This document shows positions 15,997 through 26,982 of a stretch of 64,000 bases of DNA, in pieces; the stretch's first letter is position 1; each line of letters starts with the position of its first letter. Origin of the DNA: Rhodoferax fermentans (GTDB lineage Bacteria > Pseudomonadota > Gammaproteobacteria > Burkholderiales > Burkholderiaceae_C). The stretch spans positions 3,410,001-3,474,000 of the forward strand of contig NZ_MTJN01000002.1 in assembly GCF_002017865.1 (NCBI RefSeq), given 5' to 3'. The notes beneath the pieces were generated by a model. It worked only from the letters and a program-made list of their open reading frames with translations, had not been told where the DNA came from and searched no databases. The position numbers were made by a program, and so were the translations under genes.

Positions 15997-16020
15997 CATT
16001 TTTACGCTTTTTTTACGGCG
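15997..16020 (+). promoter_or_regulatory. Candidate KdpE operator upstream of kdp operon
   Basis: ATTTTTACGCTTTTTTTACG at 15998-16017 closely follows the T-rich KdpE-binding element I remember from the Escherichia coli kdp promoter (TTTATAC then TTTTTTTACA). It lies about 80-100 bases before the first small ORF. A weaker GTTTTTACGCCC repeat lies at about 16040-16051. Assignment is by recollection of the E. coli site. Confidence 0.5.
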
Positions 16021-16095
16021 CCATTTCCTCTTTCTTCCCCGTTTTTACGCCCAAAAAAATAAGCTTCTCCCATCGTTGTTGACAGGAGAAAGTGC

Positions 16096-16203
16096 ATGGA
16101 CATGGTGATTCTGGCCGGTGCGGCCTTGTTGTGGGCTGTGACCGCCCTGCTCGCCAAAGGTTTCGAACAGCTGGGCCAAGTTGGCAAGGGGCAGCCAGCA
16201 TGA
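16096..16203 (+). CDS. Small single-helix membrane ORF ahead of kdpF
   Basis: A 35-residue ORF starting MDMVILAGAALLWAVTALL, which forms one hydrophobic helix with a short polar tail. AGGAGA at 16084-16089 is a good ribosome site. Its TGA overlaps the kdpF ATG (16200) as ATGA. Small ORFs of this size ahead of kdpF occur in other proteobacterial kdp operons as I recall, but I know no assigned role. It could be an accessory Kdp peptide or a leader that couples translation into kdpF. Confidence 0.6.
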   Translation: MDMVILAGAALLWAVTALLAKGFEQLGQVGKGQPA

Positions 16204-16298
16204 TCAGCCAGCCCACCCTCTATGGCGCGGCAGGCTTGTGTGTGGCTTTGCTGCTGGTGTATCTGGTTTACGCGCTGCTGTGCGCTGAGGAGTTTTGA
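16200..16298 (+). CDS. kdpF: KdpF, small subunit of the K+-transporting ATPase
   Basis: A 32-residue single-helix peptide ending [12 protein letters not shown], matching the typical KdpF ending YLxYALLRAEEF. KdpF stabilises the KdpFABC complex in the inner membrane. The stop overlaps the kdpA ATG at 16298, so the pair is translationally coupled. Confidence 0.85.
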   Translation: MISQPTLYGAAGLCVALLLVYLVYALLCAEEF

Positions 16299-18097
16299 TG
16301 AGCCCTTCTGCCTGGGGCCTGTTGGCTCTGTTTCTTGGGGTGTTGCTGGTTGCGGCCAGGCCTTTAGGTGTCTGGCTAGCGCGAATCGCTTCTGGCCAGT
16401 TGCCACACTGGATGCAGCGGGTGGAGGCGCCACTCTACCGCTTGGCTGGCACAGCGGCTGATCGCTCCATGCACTGGACGCAGTATGCGTTGGCCTTGCT
16501 GGTTTTTAATGGACTGGGCGTACTCGTGGTGTATGCGCTGCAAAGGTTGCAGATCTGGCTGCCACTGAACCCGGCGGGTATGGCCGCGGTATCGCCAGAT
16601 TCCGCCTTCAACACCGCCATCAGTTTCGTCACCAACACCAACTGGCAAGGTTACGGCGGTGAATCCACCATGAGTTACCTGACCCAGATGCTGGCCTTGG
16701 CGGTGCAGAACTTCTTGTCTGCCGCCACCGGCATTGCCGTGGTGTTTGCACTGATCAGGGGTTTTGCTGCCCGCGCCACCGGGGTGATTGGCAACTTCTG
16801 GGTCGATATCACCCGCATCACGGCCTGGGTGTTGTTGCCACTGTCGCTGGTGTTGGCTCTGGCTCTGGTGAGCCAGGGTGTGGTGCAGAACTTGGATGCC
16901 TACAAGGAGGCCACCACCCTGGAAGTCAACACCTTCCAGCAAGCCAAGCTGGGCACAGACGGCCAAGCCCTGCAGGATGACAATGGCCAGCCGGTGATGG
17001 AAGACGCCCAAACCACCACCCAAACCCTGGCCATGGGGCCGGTGGCCTCGCAGGAAGCCATCAAGATGCTGGGCACCAATGGTGGTGGCTTTTTTAACGC
17101 CAACTCGGCCCACCCATTCGAGAACCCCACCGCGTTGAGCAACTTCCTGCAGATGCTGGCGATTTTCTTGATTCCCACTGCCCTGTGTTTTGCGTTTGGG
17201 CGAGAAGTGGGTGACCGTCGCCAAGGCTGGGCTGTGTTGGCAGCGATGACGGTGCTGTTTGTGGTGGCCGTGATCGCCATCACACCGGCTGAGCAAGCGG
17301 GCAACCCGTTGCTGTCCTCTTTGGGTGTCGACCAGTTGAGCAGCGCGCAACAAGCGGGTGGCAATATGGAAGGCAAAGAAGCCCGTTTTGGCATCAATGC
17401 CTCGGCCCTGTTTGCCGTCATCACCACCGCCGCTTCGTGTGGTGCGGTGAATGCCATGCACGATTCGTTCACCCCGCTGGGGGGCATGGTGCCGATGGTG
17501 CTGATGCAGCTCGGTGAGGTGGTGTTTGGCGGGGTCGGCAGCGGGCTCTACGGCATGCTGGTGTTTGCCATCCTGGCGGTGTTCATCGCGGGCCTGATGA
17601 TTGGGCGCACCCCCGAATACCTGGGCAAAAAGATCGAAGTGTTTGAGATGAAACTCACCTCGATCACGATCCTGGTGACACCGATCCTGGTATTGGCAGG
17701 TACTGCCATTGCCCTCATGGCAGGCGCTGGTGCGGCGGGCATAACCAACCCGGGGCCGCATGGTTTTTCAGAAGTGTTGTACGCCCTGAGCTCGGCGGCC
17801 AACAACAACGGCAGCGCGTTTGCGGGCCTGTCTGCCAACACCCCTTTCTACAACACGCTGCTAGGGCTGGTCATGTGGCTGGGCCGGTTTGGTGTGATCG
17901 TGCCGGTGCTGGCGATTGCCGGTGCGCTGGCTGCCAAAAAACGGCTGCCGGTAACCGTGGGCACCATGCCAACCCACGGCCCCTTGTTTGTCTTCCTGCT
18001 GATCGGCACCGTGTTGCTGGTGGGTTTATTGAACTATGTGCCAGCGCTGGCGCTGGGGCCGGTGGTCGAGCACCTGATGTTGTGGCCTGCGGCATGA
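16298..18097 (+). CDS. kdpA: KdpA, K+-selective channel subunit
   Basis: A 599-residue polytopic membrane protein with the KdpA hallmarks: [14 protein letters not shown] (first selectivity-filter segment), [42 protein letters not shown] and a last filter region near [11 protein letters not shown]. It selects K+ and passes it to the P-type ATPase subunit KdpB. ATG 16298 overlaps the kdpF stop; the in-frame TTG at 16295 is not needed. A 100-base gap with a palindromic hairpin separates it from kdpB. Confidence 0.97.
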   Translation: MSPSAWGLLALFLGVLLVAARPLGVWLARIASGQLPHWMQRVEAPLYRLAGTAADRSMHWTQYALALLVFNGLGVLVVYALQRLQIWLPLNPAGMAAVSPDSAFNTAISFVTNTNWQGYGGESTMSYLTQMLALAVQNFLSAATGIAVVFALIRGFAARATGVIGNFWVDITRITAWVLLPLSLVLALALVSQGVVQNLDAYKEATTLEVNTFQQAKLGTDGQALQDDNGQPVMEDAQTTTQTLAMGPVASQEAIKMLGTNGGGFFNANSAHPFENPTALSNFLQMLAIFLIPTALCFAFGREVGDRRQGWAVLAAMTVLFVVAVIAITPAEQAGNPLLSSLGVDQLSSAQQAGGNMEGKEARFGINASALFAVITTAASCGAVNAMHDSFTPLGGMVPMVLMQLGEVVFGGVGSGLYGMLVFAILAVFIAGLMIGRTPEYLGKKIEVFEMKLTSITILVTPILVLAGTAIALMAGAGAAGITNPGPHGFSEVLYALSSAANNNGSAFAGLSANTPFYNTLLGLVMWLGRFGVIVPVLAIAGALAAKKRLPVTVGTMPTHGPLFVFLLIGTVLLVGLLNYVPALALGPVVEHLMLWPAA

Positions 18098-18128
18098 AAC
18101 ACATCCAAACCAGCTTCCCTCACCCCGG

Positions 18129-18151
18129 CCCTCTCCCGCTGCGGGAGAGGG
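18129..18151. repeat. GC-rich palindrome between kdpA and kdpB
   Basis: CCCTCTCCCGC, one T, then GCGGGAGAGGG form a perfect 11-base inverted repeat. This type of sequence recurs between genes in many proteobacteria as I recall. There is no T-tract, so it is more likely an mRNA hairpin affecting stability or subunit ratio than a terminator. Confidence 0.65.
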
Positions 18152-18197
18152 TGAAAACAGTCGCTGTGCAATTTGACGTTAAAGGCGAGTCATTTTT

Positions 18198-20255
18198 ATG
18201 AAAACAACAACTCTGAAACTGCCGGATGTGGCCTTGCTCAAGCCCGCAGTTCTGGCCTCTTTCACCAAACTCAGCCCGCGTGTGCAGTGGCGCAACCCGG
18301 TGATGTTTGTGGTCTACCTGGGCAGTATCGTGACCACCTTGTTGGGGCTGCAGGCAGAACAAGGCACGGGTTTTATCCTGGCCATTTCGGCCTGGTTATG
18401 GTTCACCGTGCTGTTTGCCAACTTTGCCGAGAGCCTGGCCGAAGGTCGCAGCAAGGCGCAGGCTGCCTCGCTGCGTGGCCTTAAAACCAGCACCTGGGCC
18501 AAGAAGCTCAAAGAACCGGTGTTTGGTTCGACTTGGTTGCCCGAACAAGCAGAAAACTTGCGCAAAGGCGACGTGGTGCTGGTCGATACCGGCGAGATGA
18601 TCCCGCTGGACGGTGAAGTGATCCAAGGGGTGGCCACCGTGGACGAGAGCGCCATCACCGGTGAGTCGGCGCCGGTGGTGCGTGAGTCGGGTGGCGACTT
18701 CAGCTCGGTCACCGGCGGCACCCGCGTGTTGTCAGACTGGCTGGTGGTGTCTATCACCGTCAACCCGGGTGAGTCTTTCCTGGACCGCATGATCGGTATG
18801 GTCGAAGGCGCCAAGCGCCAGAAGACCCCGAATGAAATCGCGCTCACCATTTTGCTGGTGGCGCTGACGATGGTGTTCCTGGTGGTGACTGCCACGTTGC
18901 TGCCGTTTTCCATCTTCAGCGTGGAGGCTTCGGGTTCTGGCACGGTGGTCAGCCTCACCGCCTTGATTGCTTTGCTGGTGTGTCTGATCCCGACCACGAT
19001 TGGTGGCCTGTTGTCGGCCGTGGGTGTGGCGGGCATGAGCCGCATGATGCAGGCCAACGTGATCGCCACCTCGGGCCGGGCCGTAGAGGCCGCCGGGGAT
19101 GTGGATGTGCTGCTGCTGGACAAAACTGGCACCATCACCCACGGCAACCGTCAGGCCTCAGCCTTTTTACCCGCACCAGGCGTGTCTGAAGTGCAACTGG
19201 CCAACTGCGCCACACAAGCGTCAATGGCCGACGAAACCCCCGAGGGGCGCAGCATTGTGGTGCTGGCCCAGCGCCTGGGTGCCAACGAGGCTTTGACGGG
19301 TGAGGTGCTGGAAGTGCCGTTTACCGCCCAAACCCGCATGAGTGGCATGGATGCCCGCGACCCGGATGGCAGCACACGCCAGTTGCGCAAAGGGGCGGTA
19401 GATGCCATCCGCAAACATGTGGAGGCTCTGGGTGGCAGCATGCCCGCGAAAGTCCTGCGTACCGCCGACGAGGTGTCGCGGCGCGGCAGCACACCCTTGG
19501 CGGTGGCTGATGGCCAGCAGGTGCTCGGCATTGTGGAGCTCAAAGACATTGTCAAAAGTGGCATCCGGGAGCGTTTTGGCGAGTTGCGTCGTATGGGCAT
19601 CAAAACGGTGATGATCACCGGCGACAACAAACTCACGGCGGCGGCGATTGCGGCCGAGGCCGGTGTCGACGACTTTCTGGCCGAAGCCACGCCCGAAGAC
19701 AAACTCAAGCTGATTCGCCAATACCAAGCAGAAGGTCGCCTGGTGGCCATGACCGGCGACGGTACCAACGACGCTCCGGCGCTCGCTCAAGCCGACGTGG
19801 CCGTGGCCATGAACAGCGGCACCCAAGCCGCCAAAGAAGCCGGCAACATGGTGGACCTGGACTCGAATCCCACCAAGTTGCTGGAGATTGTGGAGACTGG
19901 CAAGGCCTTGCTGATGACACGCGGCTCACTCACCACCTTCTCGATTGCCAATGACGTGGCCAAGTACTTTGCCATCATCCCGGCCATTTTTGTGTCGACC
20001 TACCCGCAGCTGGGTGCGCTCAATGTGATGCAGCTAGGCAGCCCCAATTCGGCGATTTTGTCAGCGGTGATTTTTAACGCCTTGATCATCATGTTTCTGA
20101 TTCCGCTAGCCCTCAAGGGTGTGGCCTACCGCCCGGTGGGTGCGGCGGCGCTGCTGCGTCGCAACATGGCGATCTACGGCTTGGGTGGCTTGGTGGTGCC
20201 TTTTGTTGGCATCAAACTCATCGACATGTTGCTGGTGGGCCTGCACATGACCTAG
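18198..20255 (+). CDS. kdpB: KdpB, P-type ATPase catalytic subunit
   Basis: A 685-residue P-type ATPase. It has the actuator TGES motif ([11 protein letters not shown]), the phosphorylated Asp308 in DKTGT, the KGA nucleotide-binding segment (LRKGAVDAI) and the hinge [12 protein letters not shown]. It couples ATP hydrolysis to K+ uptake through KdpA. The start is preceded by a weak site after GTTAAAGGCG. A copy of the dispersed repeat lies between kdpB and kdpC, stretching that gap to 127 bases. Confidence 0.97.
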   Translation: MKTTTLKLPDVALLKPAVLASFTKLSPRVQWRNPVMFVVYLGSIVTTLLGLQAEQGTGFILAISAWLWFTVLFANFAESLAEGRSKAQAASLRGLKTSTWAKKLKEPVFGSTWLPEQAENLRKGDVVLVDTGEMIPLDGEVIQGVATVDESAITGESAPVVRESGGDFSSVTGGTRVLSDWLVVSITVNPGESFLDRMIGMVEGAKRQKTPNEIALTILLVALTMVFLVVTATLLPFSIFSVEASGSGTVVSLTALIALLVCLIPTTIGGLLSAVGVAGMSRMMQANVIATSGRAVEAAGDVDVLLLDKTGTITHGNRQASAFLPAPGVSEVQLANCATQASMADETPEGRSIVVLAQRLGANEALTGEVLEVPFTAQTRMSGMDARDPDGSTRQLRKGAVDAIRKHVEALGGSMPAKVLRTADEVSRRGSTPLAVADGQQVLGIVELKDIVKSGIRERFGELRRMGIKTVMITGDNKLTAAAIAAEAGVDDFLAEATPEDKLKLIRQYQAEGRLVAMTGDGTNDAPALAQADVAVAMNSGTQAAKEAGNMVDLDSNPTKLLEIVETGKALLMTRGSLTTFSIANDVAKYFAIIPAIFVSTYPQLGALNVMQLGSPNSAILSAVIFNALIIMFLIPLALKGVAYRPVGAAALLRRNMAIYGLGGLVVPFVGIKLIDMLLVGLHMT

Positions 20256-20272
20256 TTCTTCGCCACCGACTC

Positions 20273-20336
20273 AATACTATTCAAAATATAGCTATCTGCC
20301 CTTTATTCATAAGGGCTAGAGGCCAATTTGCTCACA
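20273..20336 (-). repeat. Dispersed palindromic repeat, kdpB-kdpC gap
   Basis: One of the best copies. The core GCCCTTTATTCATAAGGGC is at 20298-20316, with the arm ATAGCTAT (20288-20295) on one side and AGAGGCCAATTTG (318-330) on the other; an outer AATACTATT is at 20273-20281. It is inverted relative to the copies at 39040 and 52749. It sits inside the kdp transcription unit without a poly-T, so it probably does not stop transcription. Confidence 0.85.
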
Positions 20337-20382
20337 GATTCAGCCACCCTGCCCTGCCAGGACACAATTCACAGGAACATCC

Positions 20383-20973
20383 ATGAAAAACATACTCAGA
20401 CCCGCTTTGGTGCTGTTTGTTGCGCTCTCTTTTTTGACCGGTCTGGCCTACCCGCTGCTGGTGACCGGACTGGCCCAGAACCTGTTTCCGGCCCAGGCCC
20501 ACGGCAGCCTGATGGTGCGCGACGGCCAAGTGCTGGGCTCCAGCCTGATCGGGCAGCACTTCACCGACCCGGCCTATTTCTGGGGCCGCCCATCTGCCAC
20601 CAGCCCCATGGCCAACAACGCCGCCGCCTCGGGTGGTTCCAACCTCGGGCCGATGAACCCGGCCCTGCTGGACGCTGTCACAGCCCGAGTGACGGCGCTG
20701 CGTGCAGCGGACCCCGGCAACACCGCAGCGGTTCCGGTGGACCTGGTCACAGCCTCTGCCAGTGGTCTGGACCCGCACATCAGCCCAGCCGCCGCGCAGT
20801 ACCAGCTGGATCGTGTGGCCAAGGCGCGCCAGCTGCCTGCCCAGGTGGTGCAGGGCCTGATCGACCAGGCCACACAGCGCCCGCTGCTGGGCCTGTTGGG
20901 TGAGCCGGTGGTCAACGTGTTGCAATTGAATGTGGCGCTTGATGCACACTCCGGACATGCCTCTCTCCACTGA
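20383..20973 (+). CDS. kdpC: KdpC, K+-transporting ATPase subunit C
   Basis: A 196-residue KdpC with one N-terminal membrane helix ([21 protein letters not shown]). Its soluble part has [21 protein letters not shown], a run containing NLGPMNPAL, and the [17 protein letters not shown] motif. It is an essential, membrane-anchored subunit of the KdpFABC complex. The 3' end overlaps the kdpD start by 17 bases. Confidence 0.96.
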   Translation: MKNILRPALVLFVALSFLTGLAYPLLVTGLAQNLFPAQAHGSLMVRDGQVLGSSLIGQHFTDPAYFWGRPSATSPMANNAAASGGSNLGPMNPALLDAVTARVTALRAADPGNTAAVPVDLVTASASGLDPHISPAAAQYQLDRVAKARQLPAQVVQGLIDQATQRPLLGLLGEPVVNVLQLNVALDAHSGHASLH

Positions 20974-23704
20974 CGCCAGACCCGACCCCGACGTGCTGTT
21001 GGCACAGCTGCGCGAGGAGGAGCAGACGGTCAAGCGTGGCACATTGCGCATCTACTTTGGGGCCAGCGCCGGTGTTGGCAAGACCTATGCTTTGCTCGGT
21101 GCGGCGCGCCAGGCGCAGCAGGCCGGGCACAAGGTCTTGGTGGGCGTGGTGGAAACCCATGGCCGCCAGGAGACCCAGGCCTTGTTGGCTGACCTGACGC
21201 TGTTGCCCCTGCGCAAGTTACCCCACCGGGGTCAGGTGCTGCTGGAACTGGACCTGGATGCCGCCCTGGCTGCCAAGCCTGACATCCTTCTGGTCGACGA
21301 GCTGGCGCACAGCAATGCCCCAGGCTCGCGGCACCCGAAACGCTGGCAGGATGTGCAGGAGTTGCTGGATGCCGGCATCAACGTCTGGAGTGCACTCAAT
21401 GTGCAACATCTGGAGAGCCTGAACGGCACCGTGGGGGCCATCACCGGCGTGCGGGTCAACGAGACGGTGCCCGACACCGTGCTGGATGACGCCGATGAAC
21501 TGGTGCTGGTGGATGTCACCGCCGAGGAATTGCTGGCCAGATTGAAGGCTGGCAAGGTTTACATTCCCCAGCAAGCGCAGCGGGCCAGCCAGAACTTCTT
21601 TCGCAAAGGCAATTTGATCGCCTTGCGCGAAATCGCCCTGCGCCGCACCGCCGAACACGTGGGTGACGATGTGCGCACCTACCGCACACGCCACACCCAG
21701 AAAACCCTCAGCAGCCAGACCAGCGGCACACCGGCCTGGAACACTTCAGGCGCGATGCTGGTGTGTGTGGGGCCGCAGGCTGGCGCCGAACATGCGGTGC
21801 GCAGCGCCGCACGATTGGCGGGGCAACTCAATGTGCGCTGGTTTGCCGCTTATGTGGAAACACCCGCCTTGCAAAGGCGCCCGGCGCCGGAGCGCGACCG
21901 GGTATTGACGGTGCTCAAGCTGGCCGAGGAGCTGGGTGCCAGCACCGCTGTGCTGACCGGTGAGGACGAAGCCCAGGCCTTGATGACCCATGCCCAGACC
22001 CTGAACTGTGCCACCCTGGTGCTGGGGCGGCCAGCCAGCTCGCACTGGCGCCAACTGCGGCGCATCTGGCGCCCAACGCTGGCACGCCAGTTAGCCACCC
22101 TGGCCCCCGGCATTGATCTGGTCGAGGTCGGGGCGTCTGAGAGTGTGCGCAAACTGCCCCCCGCCTTGCCACGCCCAGTGCAGGACGAGACACAAGGCCA
22201 CAACTGGGTGGAAGACATGCCGCGTTATGCCTGGGCGACGGGTATTTGCCTGCTGACAACTTTGTTCGCGCTGCCCTTGGCGCGTTTGTTTGACCTGGCC
22301 AACATCGTCATGTTGTTCCTGTTGTGTGTGGTGCTGGTGGCGGTCAAGCTGGGTCGTGGGCCGTCGATGCTGGCTGCGGTGTTGTCGGTGGCGGTGTTTG
22401 ACTTCTTTTTTGTGCAGCCGCGTTTTTCGTTTGCGGTGACCGACATCCAGTACCTGATGACCTTTTTCGTGATGCTGGTGGTGGGCCTGCTGATTGGCCG
22501 CTTGACCGCCAACCTGCGCTTTGCCGCGCAGGTGGCGGCGAGCCGTGAACAGCGCGCCCAGGCGCTGTTTGAGCTGACGCGTGATTTGTCTGGCGCTTTG
22601 CTCACCTCACAGGTGGTGGAGAGCGCCGAGAGTCTGGTGAGCCGTGCGTTTGGCGGTGAAGCGCGGGTGCTGTTGCCGGACGCCAATGACCAGCTTGATT
22701 GTGGTGCCCATTTACCGACCTCACTCGACACCAGTGTGGCGGACTGGGCGTTTCGCCATGGGCAGCGGGCCGGTGCGGCCACCGCCACGCTACCCGGCAG
22801 TTCCTGGCATTTTGTGCCCTTGCAGGCGCCAATGCGCATTCGGGGTGTGCTGGCCGTGCGGGTGCCCAAGCCACGCTGGCTGCTGATTCCGGAACAGATC
22901 CAGCAACTGGAAACGCTGGCGCGGCAAATCGCCATTGCGCTGGAGCGGGTGCACTATGTGGATGTGGCCCAGGCGGCGGTGGTGCAGATGGAGTCCGAAC
23001 GGCTGCGCAACACCTTGCTGGCAGCCATGTCGCATGACATCCGCACCCCCTTGACCGCACTGGTGGGGCAAGCCGAGGTGTTGGCGGCTTCGACCCCCTT
23101 GAACCCAGAGCAGCGCAGCTCTGCCCAGACCATCAGCCAGGAGGCGCGTGAATTGAGCAGCCTGGTTACCAACATGCTGGAGATGGCCCGCTTGCAAAGT
23201 GGCCAGGTCGAATTACGCAAAGACTGGCAATCGGTGGAGGAAATTGTCGGCAGTGCGATCCGTTCGGCCCGCCATGCGCTGGGTGCGCTGGTGGTGCGAA
23301 CTGAGCTGCCGGTCGACCTGCCTTTGGTGGAGTTTGATGCCAGCCTGATTGAGCGTGTTCTGGTCAACCTGTTGGAAAACGCCGCCAAATACGGCGTCAC
23401 CACGCCCCCGGCCAACCCTGCCATGGTGGTCAGCGCCAGCGTCACACCCAACACGCTGGTGGTCAGTGTGCGTGATTTTGGCCCGGGCCTGCCGCACCAC
23501 GTGAAAGGCCGGGAAGATGAACTGTTTGCCAAATTCACACGCGGCCACCATGAGTCGTCCACCCGCGGGGTGGGCCTGGGGCTGGCGATCTGCAAAGCTA
23601 TCATCGACGCCCATCGCGGCAAGATCAGCGCGGCGCAGGCGGCTGACGCCGGTGCCATCTTCAGCTTCAGCCTGCCCAGAAACTCACCACCCGAAGTGCC
23701 ATGA
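20957..23704 (+). CDS. kdpD: KdpD, K+-responsive sensor histidine kinase
   Basis: A 915-residue KdpD. The cytoplasmic N-terminal domain has Walker [10 protein letters not shown] (residues 35-43) and [11 protein letters not shown]-like domain follows from about 265. Four closely spaced membrane helices lie at about 425-520. The transmitter has H693 in [24 protein letters not shown], and [12 protein letters not shown]. It phosphorylates KdpE under K+ limitation. I start at ATG 20957 ([10 protein letters not shown]); an earlier in-frame start at 20930 lies deep in kdpC. It is coupled to kdpE by ATGA. Confidence 0.96.
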   Translation: MPLSTDARPDPDVLLAQLREEEQTVKRGTLRIYFGASAGVGKTYALLGAARQAQQAGHKVLVGVVETHGRQETQALLADLTLLPLRKLPHRGQVLLELDLDAALAAKPDILLVDELAHSNAPGSRHPKRWQDVQELLDAGINVWSALNVQHLESLNGTVGAITGVRVNETVPDTVLDDADELVLVDVTAEELLARLKAGKVYIPQQAQRASQNFFRKGNLIALREIALRRTAEHVGDDVRTYRTRHTQKTLSSQTSGTPAWNTSGAMLVCVGPQAGAEHAVRSAARLAGQLNVRWFAAYVETPALQRRPAPERDRVLTVLKLAEELGASTAVLTGEDEAQALMTHAQTLNCATLVLGRPASSHWRQLRRIWRPTLARQLATLAPGIDLVEVGASESVRKLPPALPRPVQDETQGHNWVEDMPRYAWATGICLLTTLFALPLARLFDLANIVMLFLLCVVLVAVKLGRGPSMLAAVLSVAVFDFFFVQPRFSFAVTDIQYLMTFFVMLVVGLLIGRLTANLRFAAQVAASREQRAQALFELTRDLSGALLTSQVVESAESLVSRAFGGEARVLLPDANDQLDCGAHLPTSLDTSVADWAFRHGQRAGAATATLPGSSWHFVPLQAPMRIRGVLAVRVPKPRWLLIPEQIQQLETLARQIAIALERVHYVDVAQAAVVQMESERLRNTLLAAMSHDIRTPLTALVGQAEVLAASTPLNPEQRSSAQTISQEARELSSLVTNMLEMARLQSGQVELRKDWQSVEEIVGSAIRSARHALGALVVRTELPVDLPLVEFDASLIERVLVNLLENAAKYGVTTPPANPAMVVSASVTPNTLVVSVRDFGPGLPHHVKGREDELFAKFTRGHHESSTRGVGLGLAICKAIIDAHRGKISAAQAADAGAIFSFSLPRNSPPEVP

Positions 23705-24417
23705 CCCAGCCCGTCGTCATCCTGATCGAAGACGAAATCCAGATCCGCCGTTTTGTGCGTGCCGCGCTGGAGGCCGAGGGCTGGCAAGTGTTTGAGGCCG
23801 ACACCGCCCGGCGGGGTTTGGCCGACGCCGGCACACGCAAGCCGGATCTGCTGATCGTCGACCTGGGCCTGCCCGACGGTGACGGCCTGGACCTGATCCG
23901 CGATGTGCGCAGCTGGACCAACGTGCCAATCATCGTGCTGTCAGCCCGCAGCAACGAGGCCGACAAGATTGCCGCGCTGGACGCCGGTGCCGACGACTAT
24001 TTAACCAAACCCTTTGGACTGGGTGAGCTGATGGCACGGGTGCGTGCCAATCTACGTCGGCCCAGGACCGTGTCAGCCGAAGCAGCAGGTGACGCCGACA
24101 CCTCGGCCAGCCCGGTCTTTGTGTTTGGTGACGTGGAGGTGAACCGGGTGGAACGCGTGGTGCGCCGCGCCGGGGTGGAGGTGCATCTGACACCGCTGGA
24201 ATACCGTCTGCTCACGGTGCTGATGACCAATGTTGGGCGCGTGATCACCCACAAACAGCTGCTGCGCGACGTGTGGGGCCCGTCCCACGCCGAGCAGAGC
24301 CACTACCTGCGCATTTACATGGGCCATCTGCGGCAAAAACTCGAAGCCGACCCGGCCCAGCCACAACATTTGCTGACCGAAACCGGGGTGGGCTACCGCT
24401 TGCTCTGTGAGGCTTAG
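23701..24417 (+). CDS. kdpE: KdpE, OmpR-family response regulator of kdp
   Basis: A 238-residue regulator. The receiver has E10-D11, phospho-acceptor D54 (LLIVDLGLPDGDG) and the conserved KP motif (LTKPFGLGEL). The C-terminal winged helix contains HLTPLEYRLLTVL and SHYLRIYMGHLRQKLE. It activates kdp transcription, presumably at the T-rich site at 15997. It ends the kdp locus, 36 bases before the converging ygiQ gene. Confidence 0.96.
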   Translation: MTQPVVILIEDEIQIRRFVRAALEAEGWQVFEADTARRGLADAGTRKPDLLIVDLGLPDGDGLDLIRDVRSWTNVPIIVLSARSNEADKIAALDAGADDYLTKPFGLGELMARVRANLRRPRTVSAEAAGDADTSASPVFVFGDVEVNRVERVVRRAGVEVHLTPLEYRLLTVLMTNVGRVITHKQLLRDVWGPSHAEQSHYLRIYMGHLRQKLEADPAQPQHLLTETGVGYRLLCEA

Positions 24418-24453
24418 GACGCAGTGTTCAGCACCATCCCACCCACCGACCTG

Positions 24454-26853
24454 TCAGCGCGGGCGACGCGACGGTTTGGCGCGGCTTGTGCCGGTATCTC
24501 GTGGCGGCAAGCCGGTGTGCTGGGTCAGCATCCGGCCTTTGACCGGTTTGGCTGCAACGGCGCTCTGAGGTTTGGCACCCGACGGTGTCGAGTTCTTTTT
24601 GCGGGCACTCTGGTAACCCTCATCCCCCAGCGGCTGCCAGGTCGGGATCAGGTGGTGTTTGCCGTTGCCGATCAGGTCTGAACGCCCCATGGCCTTCAAG
24701 GCCTCACGCAACAAGGGCCAGTTGCTCGCATCGTGATAGCGCAGAAAAGCCTTGTGCAGGCGTCGGCGTTTTTCACCGCGTACCACGTCAACCGTGTCGT
24801 CGTCGCTCTGCACCTCGCGGCGCACACCGCGCAGCGGGTTGCGCCCGGTGTGGTACATCGTGGTGGCGGTGGCCATCGGGCTCGGGTAGAAGGTCTGCAC
24901 CTGGTCGGCGCGGAAACCATGCTTTTTGAGCCAGATCGCCAGGTTCATCATGTCTTCATCGGTGGTGCCGGGGTGGGCGGCGATGAAGTACGGGATCAGG
25001 AACTGCTTTTTGCCTGCCTCGGCGGTGAACTTGTCAAACAGGGTCTTGAACTTGTCGTAGGTGCCAATGCCCGGCTTCATCATCTTCGACAGCGGGCCCT
25101 GCTCGGTGTGTTCCGGTGCGATCTTGAGGTAACCACCGACATGGTGCTGGACCAGTTCCTTGACATATTCTGGGCTCAAGACCGCCAGGTCATAACGCAC
25201 GCCCGAGCCAATCAATATCTTCTTGATGCCTTTGAGGGCGCGGCCACGGCGGTAAATCTGCACCAGCGGATGGTGGTCGGTGCCGAGGTTCTGGCAGACA
25301 CCGGGGTAAACGCAGCTTGGTTTGCGACAGGCGGCCTCAATCTCGGGGCTTTTGCAGCCCAGGCGGTACATGTTGGCTGTCGGCCCACCCAGGTCGGAAA
25401 TGGTGCCGGTGAAACCTTTGACCTTGTCACGGATGTCTTCGATCTCTTTGATGATCGAGTCTTCCGAGCGGCTTTGGATGATGCGGCCTTCGTGCTCGGT
25501 GATCGAGCAAAAGGTGCAGCCGCCAAAACAGCCGCGCATGATGTTGACGGAAAAGCGGATCATCTCCCAGGCCGGGATCTTGGTGGCGCCGTCGTGGCTG
25601 CCGTTCTCGTCAGCGTAGCTCGGGTGTGGTGCCCGCGCGTAAGGCAGGTCAAACACATAGTCCATCTCGGCCGTGGTGAGCGGGATTGGCGGCGGGTTGA
25701 TCCAAACGTCACGCGCCGTAGCGCCTTCACCATGCGCCTGCACCAGCGCACGGGCGTTGCCAGGGTTGGTTTCCAGATGCAGGACGCGGTTAGCGTGGGC
25801 GTACAGCACCGGGTCGGCCTTGACCTGCTCGTAACTGGGCAGGCGGATCACGGATCGGTCACGCGGCGGCAGTTTGAGTTTGCCGCTGGGCAGCGCGGGA
25901 TTGGCGTAGAAGGTCAGCGGCTGAGCAGCAGCCACGGGGGCTTGTGAGGAAAATTGGCCTGTAGCCCTTGTATCTTCTGGGCTGACAGCTACTGAATCTG
26001 TAACACCCTGACCTTCTTCCTTGGCACAAGAACTGCCCTGCCCTGCAGCCTGTTCGCTGGTGGTCTGGTAGGGGTTGATGTGCGACTCGATGCGGCCCGG
26101 TTCGTCCACGCTGGTCGACGTGATCTCGAACCAGCCCAGGCGGCTGTCGTCATCGGTGCGGCGCACAAAGGCGGTGCCACGCACATCGGTGATGGCCTCG
26201 ATCGGCTCACGTGCCGCCAAGCGGTGCGCCACCTCGACCAAGGCGCGTTCGGCGTTGCCGTACAGCAGCAGATCACATTTGGCGTCCACCACGATGCTGC
26301 GTCGCACCTTGTCGCTCCAATAATCGTAGTGCGCGATGCGCCGCAGGCTGCCTTCGATGCCACCCAGGATGATGGGCACGTCCTTGAACGCCTCGCGGCA
26401 GCGCTGGCTGTAGACGATGGCGGCACGGTCCGGGCGCTTGCCACCCACGTCACCGGGGGTGTAGGCGTCGTCGGTGCGGATTTTGCGGTCCGCCGTGTAG
26501 CGGTTGATCATGCTGTCCATGTTGCCCGCGGTCACACCCCAGAACAGGTTGGGTTTGCCCAAGACCCGGAACGGCTCGGCACTTTGCCAGTCGGGCTGGG
26601 CGATGATGCCCACGCGAAAACCTTGCGCCTCCAGCATGCGACCAATCACCGCCATGCCAAAACTCGGGTGGTCCACATACGCGTCACCCGTCACCAGCAC
26701 GATGTCGCAGCTGTCCCAGCCCAGTTTGTCCATCTCGGCGCGGCTCATCGGCAAATGCGGGGCCGTGCCAAAACGTGCAGCCCAGAACTTGCGGTAACTG
26801 GTCAGCGGCTTGGCGGCACGCGGGAAAAAAGACACGTCAACAGGGGCGTTCAT
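24454..26853 (-). CDS. ygiQ: YgiQ-family radical SAM protein
   Basis: A 799-residue YgiQ/UPF0313 protein. The N-terminal B12-binding-like domain includes [21 protein letters not shown] and [20 protein letters not shown]. The radical SAM cluster motif is [11 protein letters not shown], followed by [11 protein letters not shown] and [19 protein letters not shown]. The tail holds the family's ARRKNSTP-like segment. The reaction is not known to me. The linker around residues 285-305 carries a dispersed-repeat copy in frame. A GTG lies two codons upstream; ATG 26853 is the more likely start. Confidence 0.93.
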   Translation of the reverse strand: MNAPVDVSFFPRAAKPLTSYRKFWAARFGTAPHLPMSRAEMDKLGWDSCDIVLVTGDAYVDHPSFGMAVIGRMLEAQGFRVGIIAQPDWQSAEPFRVLGKPNLFWGVTAGNMDSMINRYTADRKIRTDDAYTPGDVGGKRPDRAAIVYSQRCREAFKDVPIILGGIEGSLRRIAHYDYWSDKVRRSIVVDAKCDLLLYGNAERALVEVAHRLAAREPIEAITDVRGTAFVRRTDDDSRLGWFEITSTSVDEPGRIESHINPYQTTSEQAAGQGSSCAKEEGQGVTDSVAVSPEDTRATGQFSSQAPVAAAQPLTFYANPALPSGKLKLPPRDRSVIRLPSYEQVKADPVLYAHANRVLHLETNPGNARALVQAHGEGATARDVWINPPPIPLTTAEMDYVFDLPYARAPHPSYADENGSHDGATKIPAWEMIRFSVNIMRGCFGGCTFCSITEHEGRIIQSRSEDSIIKEIEDIRDKVKGFTGTISDLGGPTANMYRLGCKSPEIEAACRKPSCVYPGVCQNLGTDHHPLVQIYRRGRALKGIKKILIGSGVRYDLAVLSPEYVKELVQHHVGGYLKIAPEHTEQGPLSKMMKPGIGTYDKFKTLFDKFTAEAGKKQFLIPYFIAAHPGTTDEDMMNLAIWLKKHGFRADQVQTFYPSPMATATTMYHTGRNPLRGVRREVQSDDDTVDVVRGEKRRRLHKAFLRYHDASNWPLLREALKAMGRSDLIGNGKHHLIPTWQPLGDEGYQSARKKNSTPSGAKPQSAVAAKPVKGRMLTQHTGLPPRDTGTSRAKPSRRPR
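25945..26003 (+). repeat. Dispersed palindromic repeat, copy inside ygiQ
   Basis: The sequence has GTGAG, AAATTGGCCTGTAGCCCTTG, then a CTGGGCTGACAGCTACTGAA arm, aligning along its length with the intergenic copy at 20273 read in reverse. In the ygiQ frame it encodes roughly [19 protein letters not shown], in a linker that is variable in the family. Confidence 0.75.
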
Positions 26854-26982
26854 GCACACTTCAGGGGATGGGGAAGCGCCCGAGTGTAAGGTTTTGGGCT
26901 TGTCAACACGGCCATCAGGGCCTGAAACCCAAGGTCCAACGGGCTAACGACCGCAATCGGATGGCCAAAAGCCGCAGTCAAC

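Noticed and set aside
20273..20336. Repeat hairpins as rho-independent terminators
   Set aside because: The stems are not followed by T-runs, and copies occur inside operons and coding sequences.
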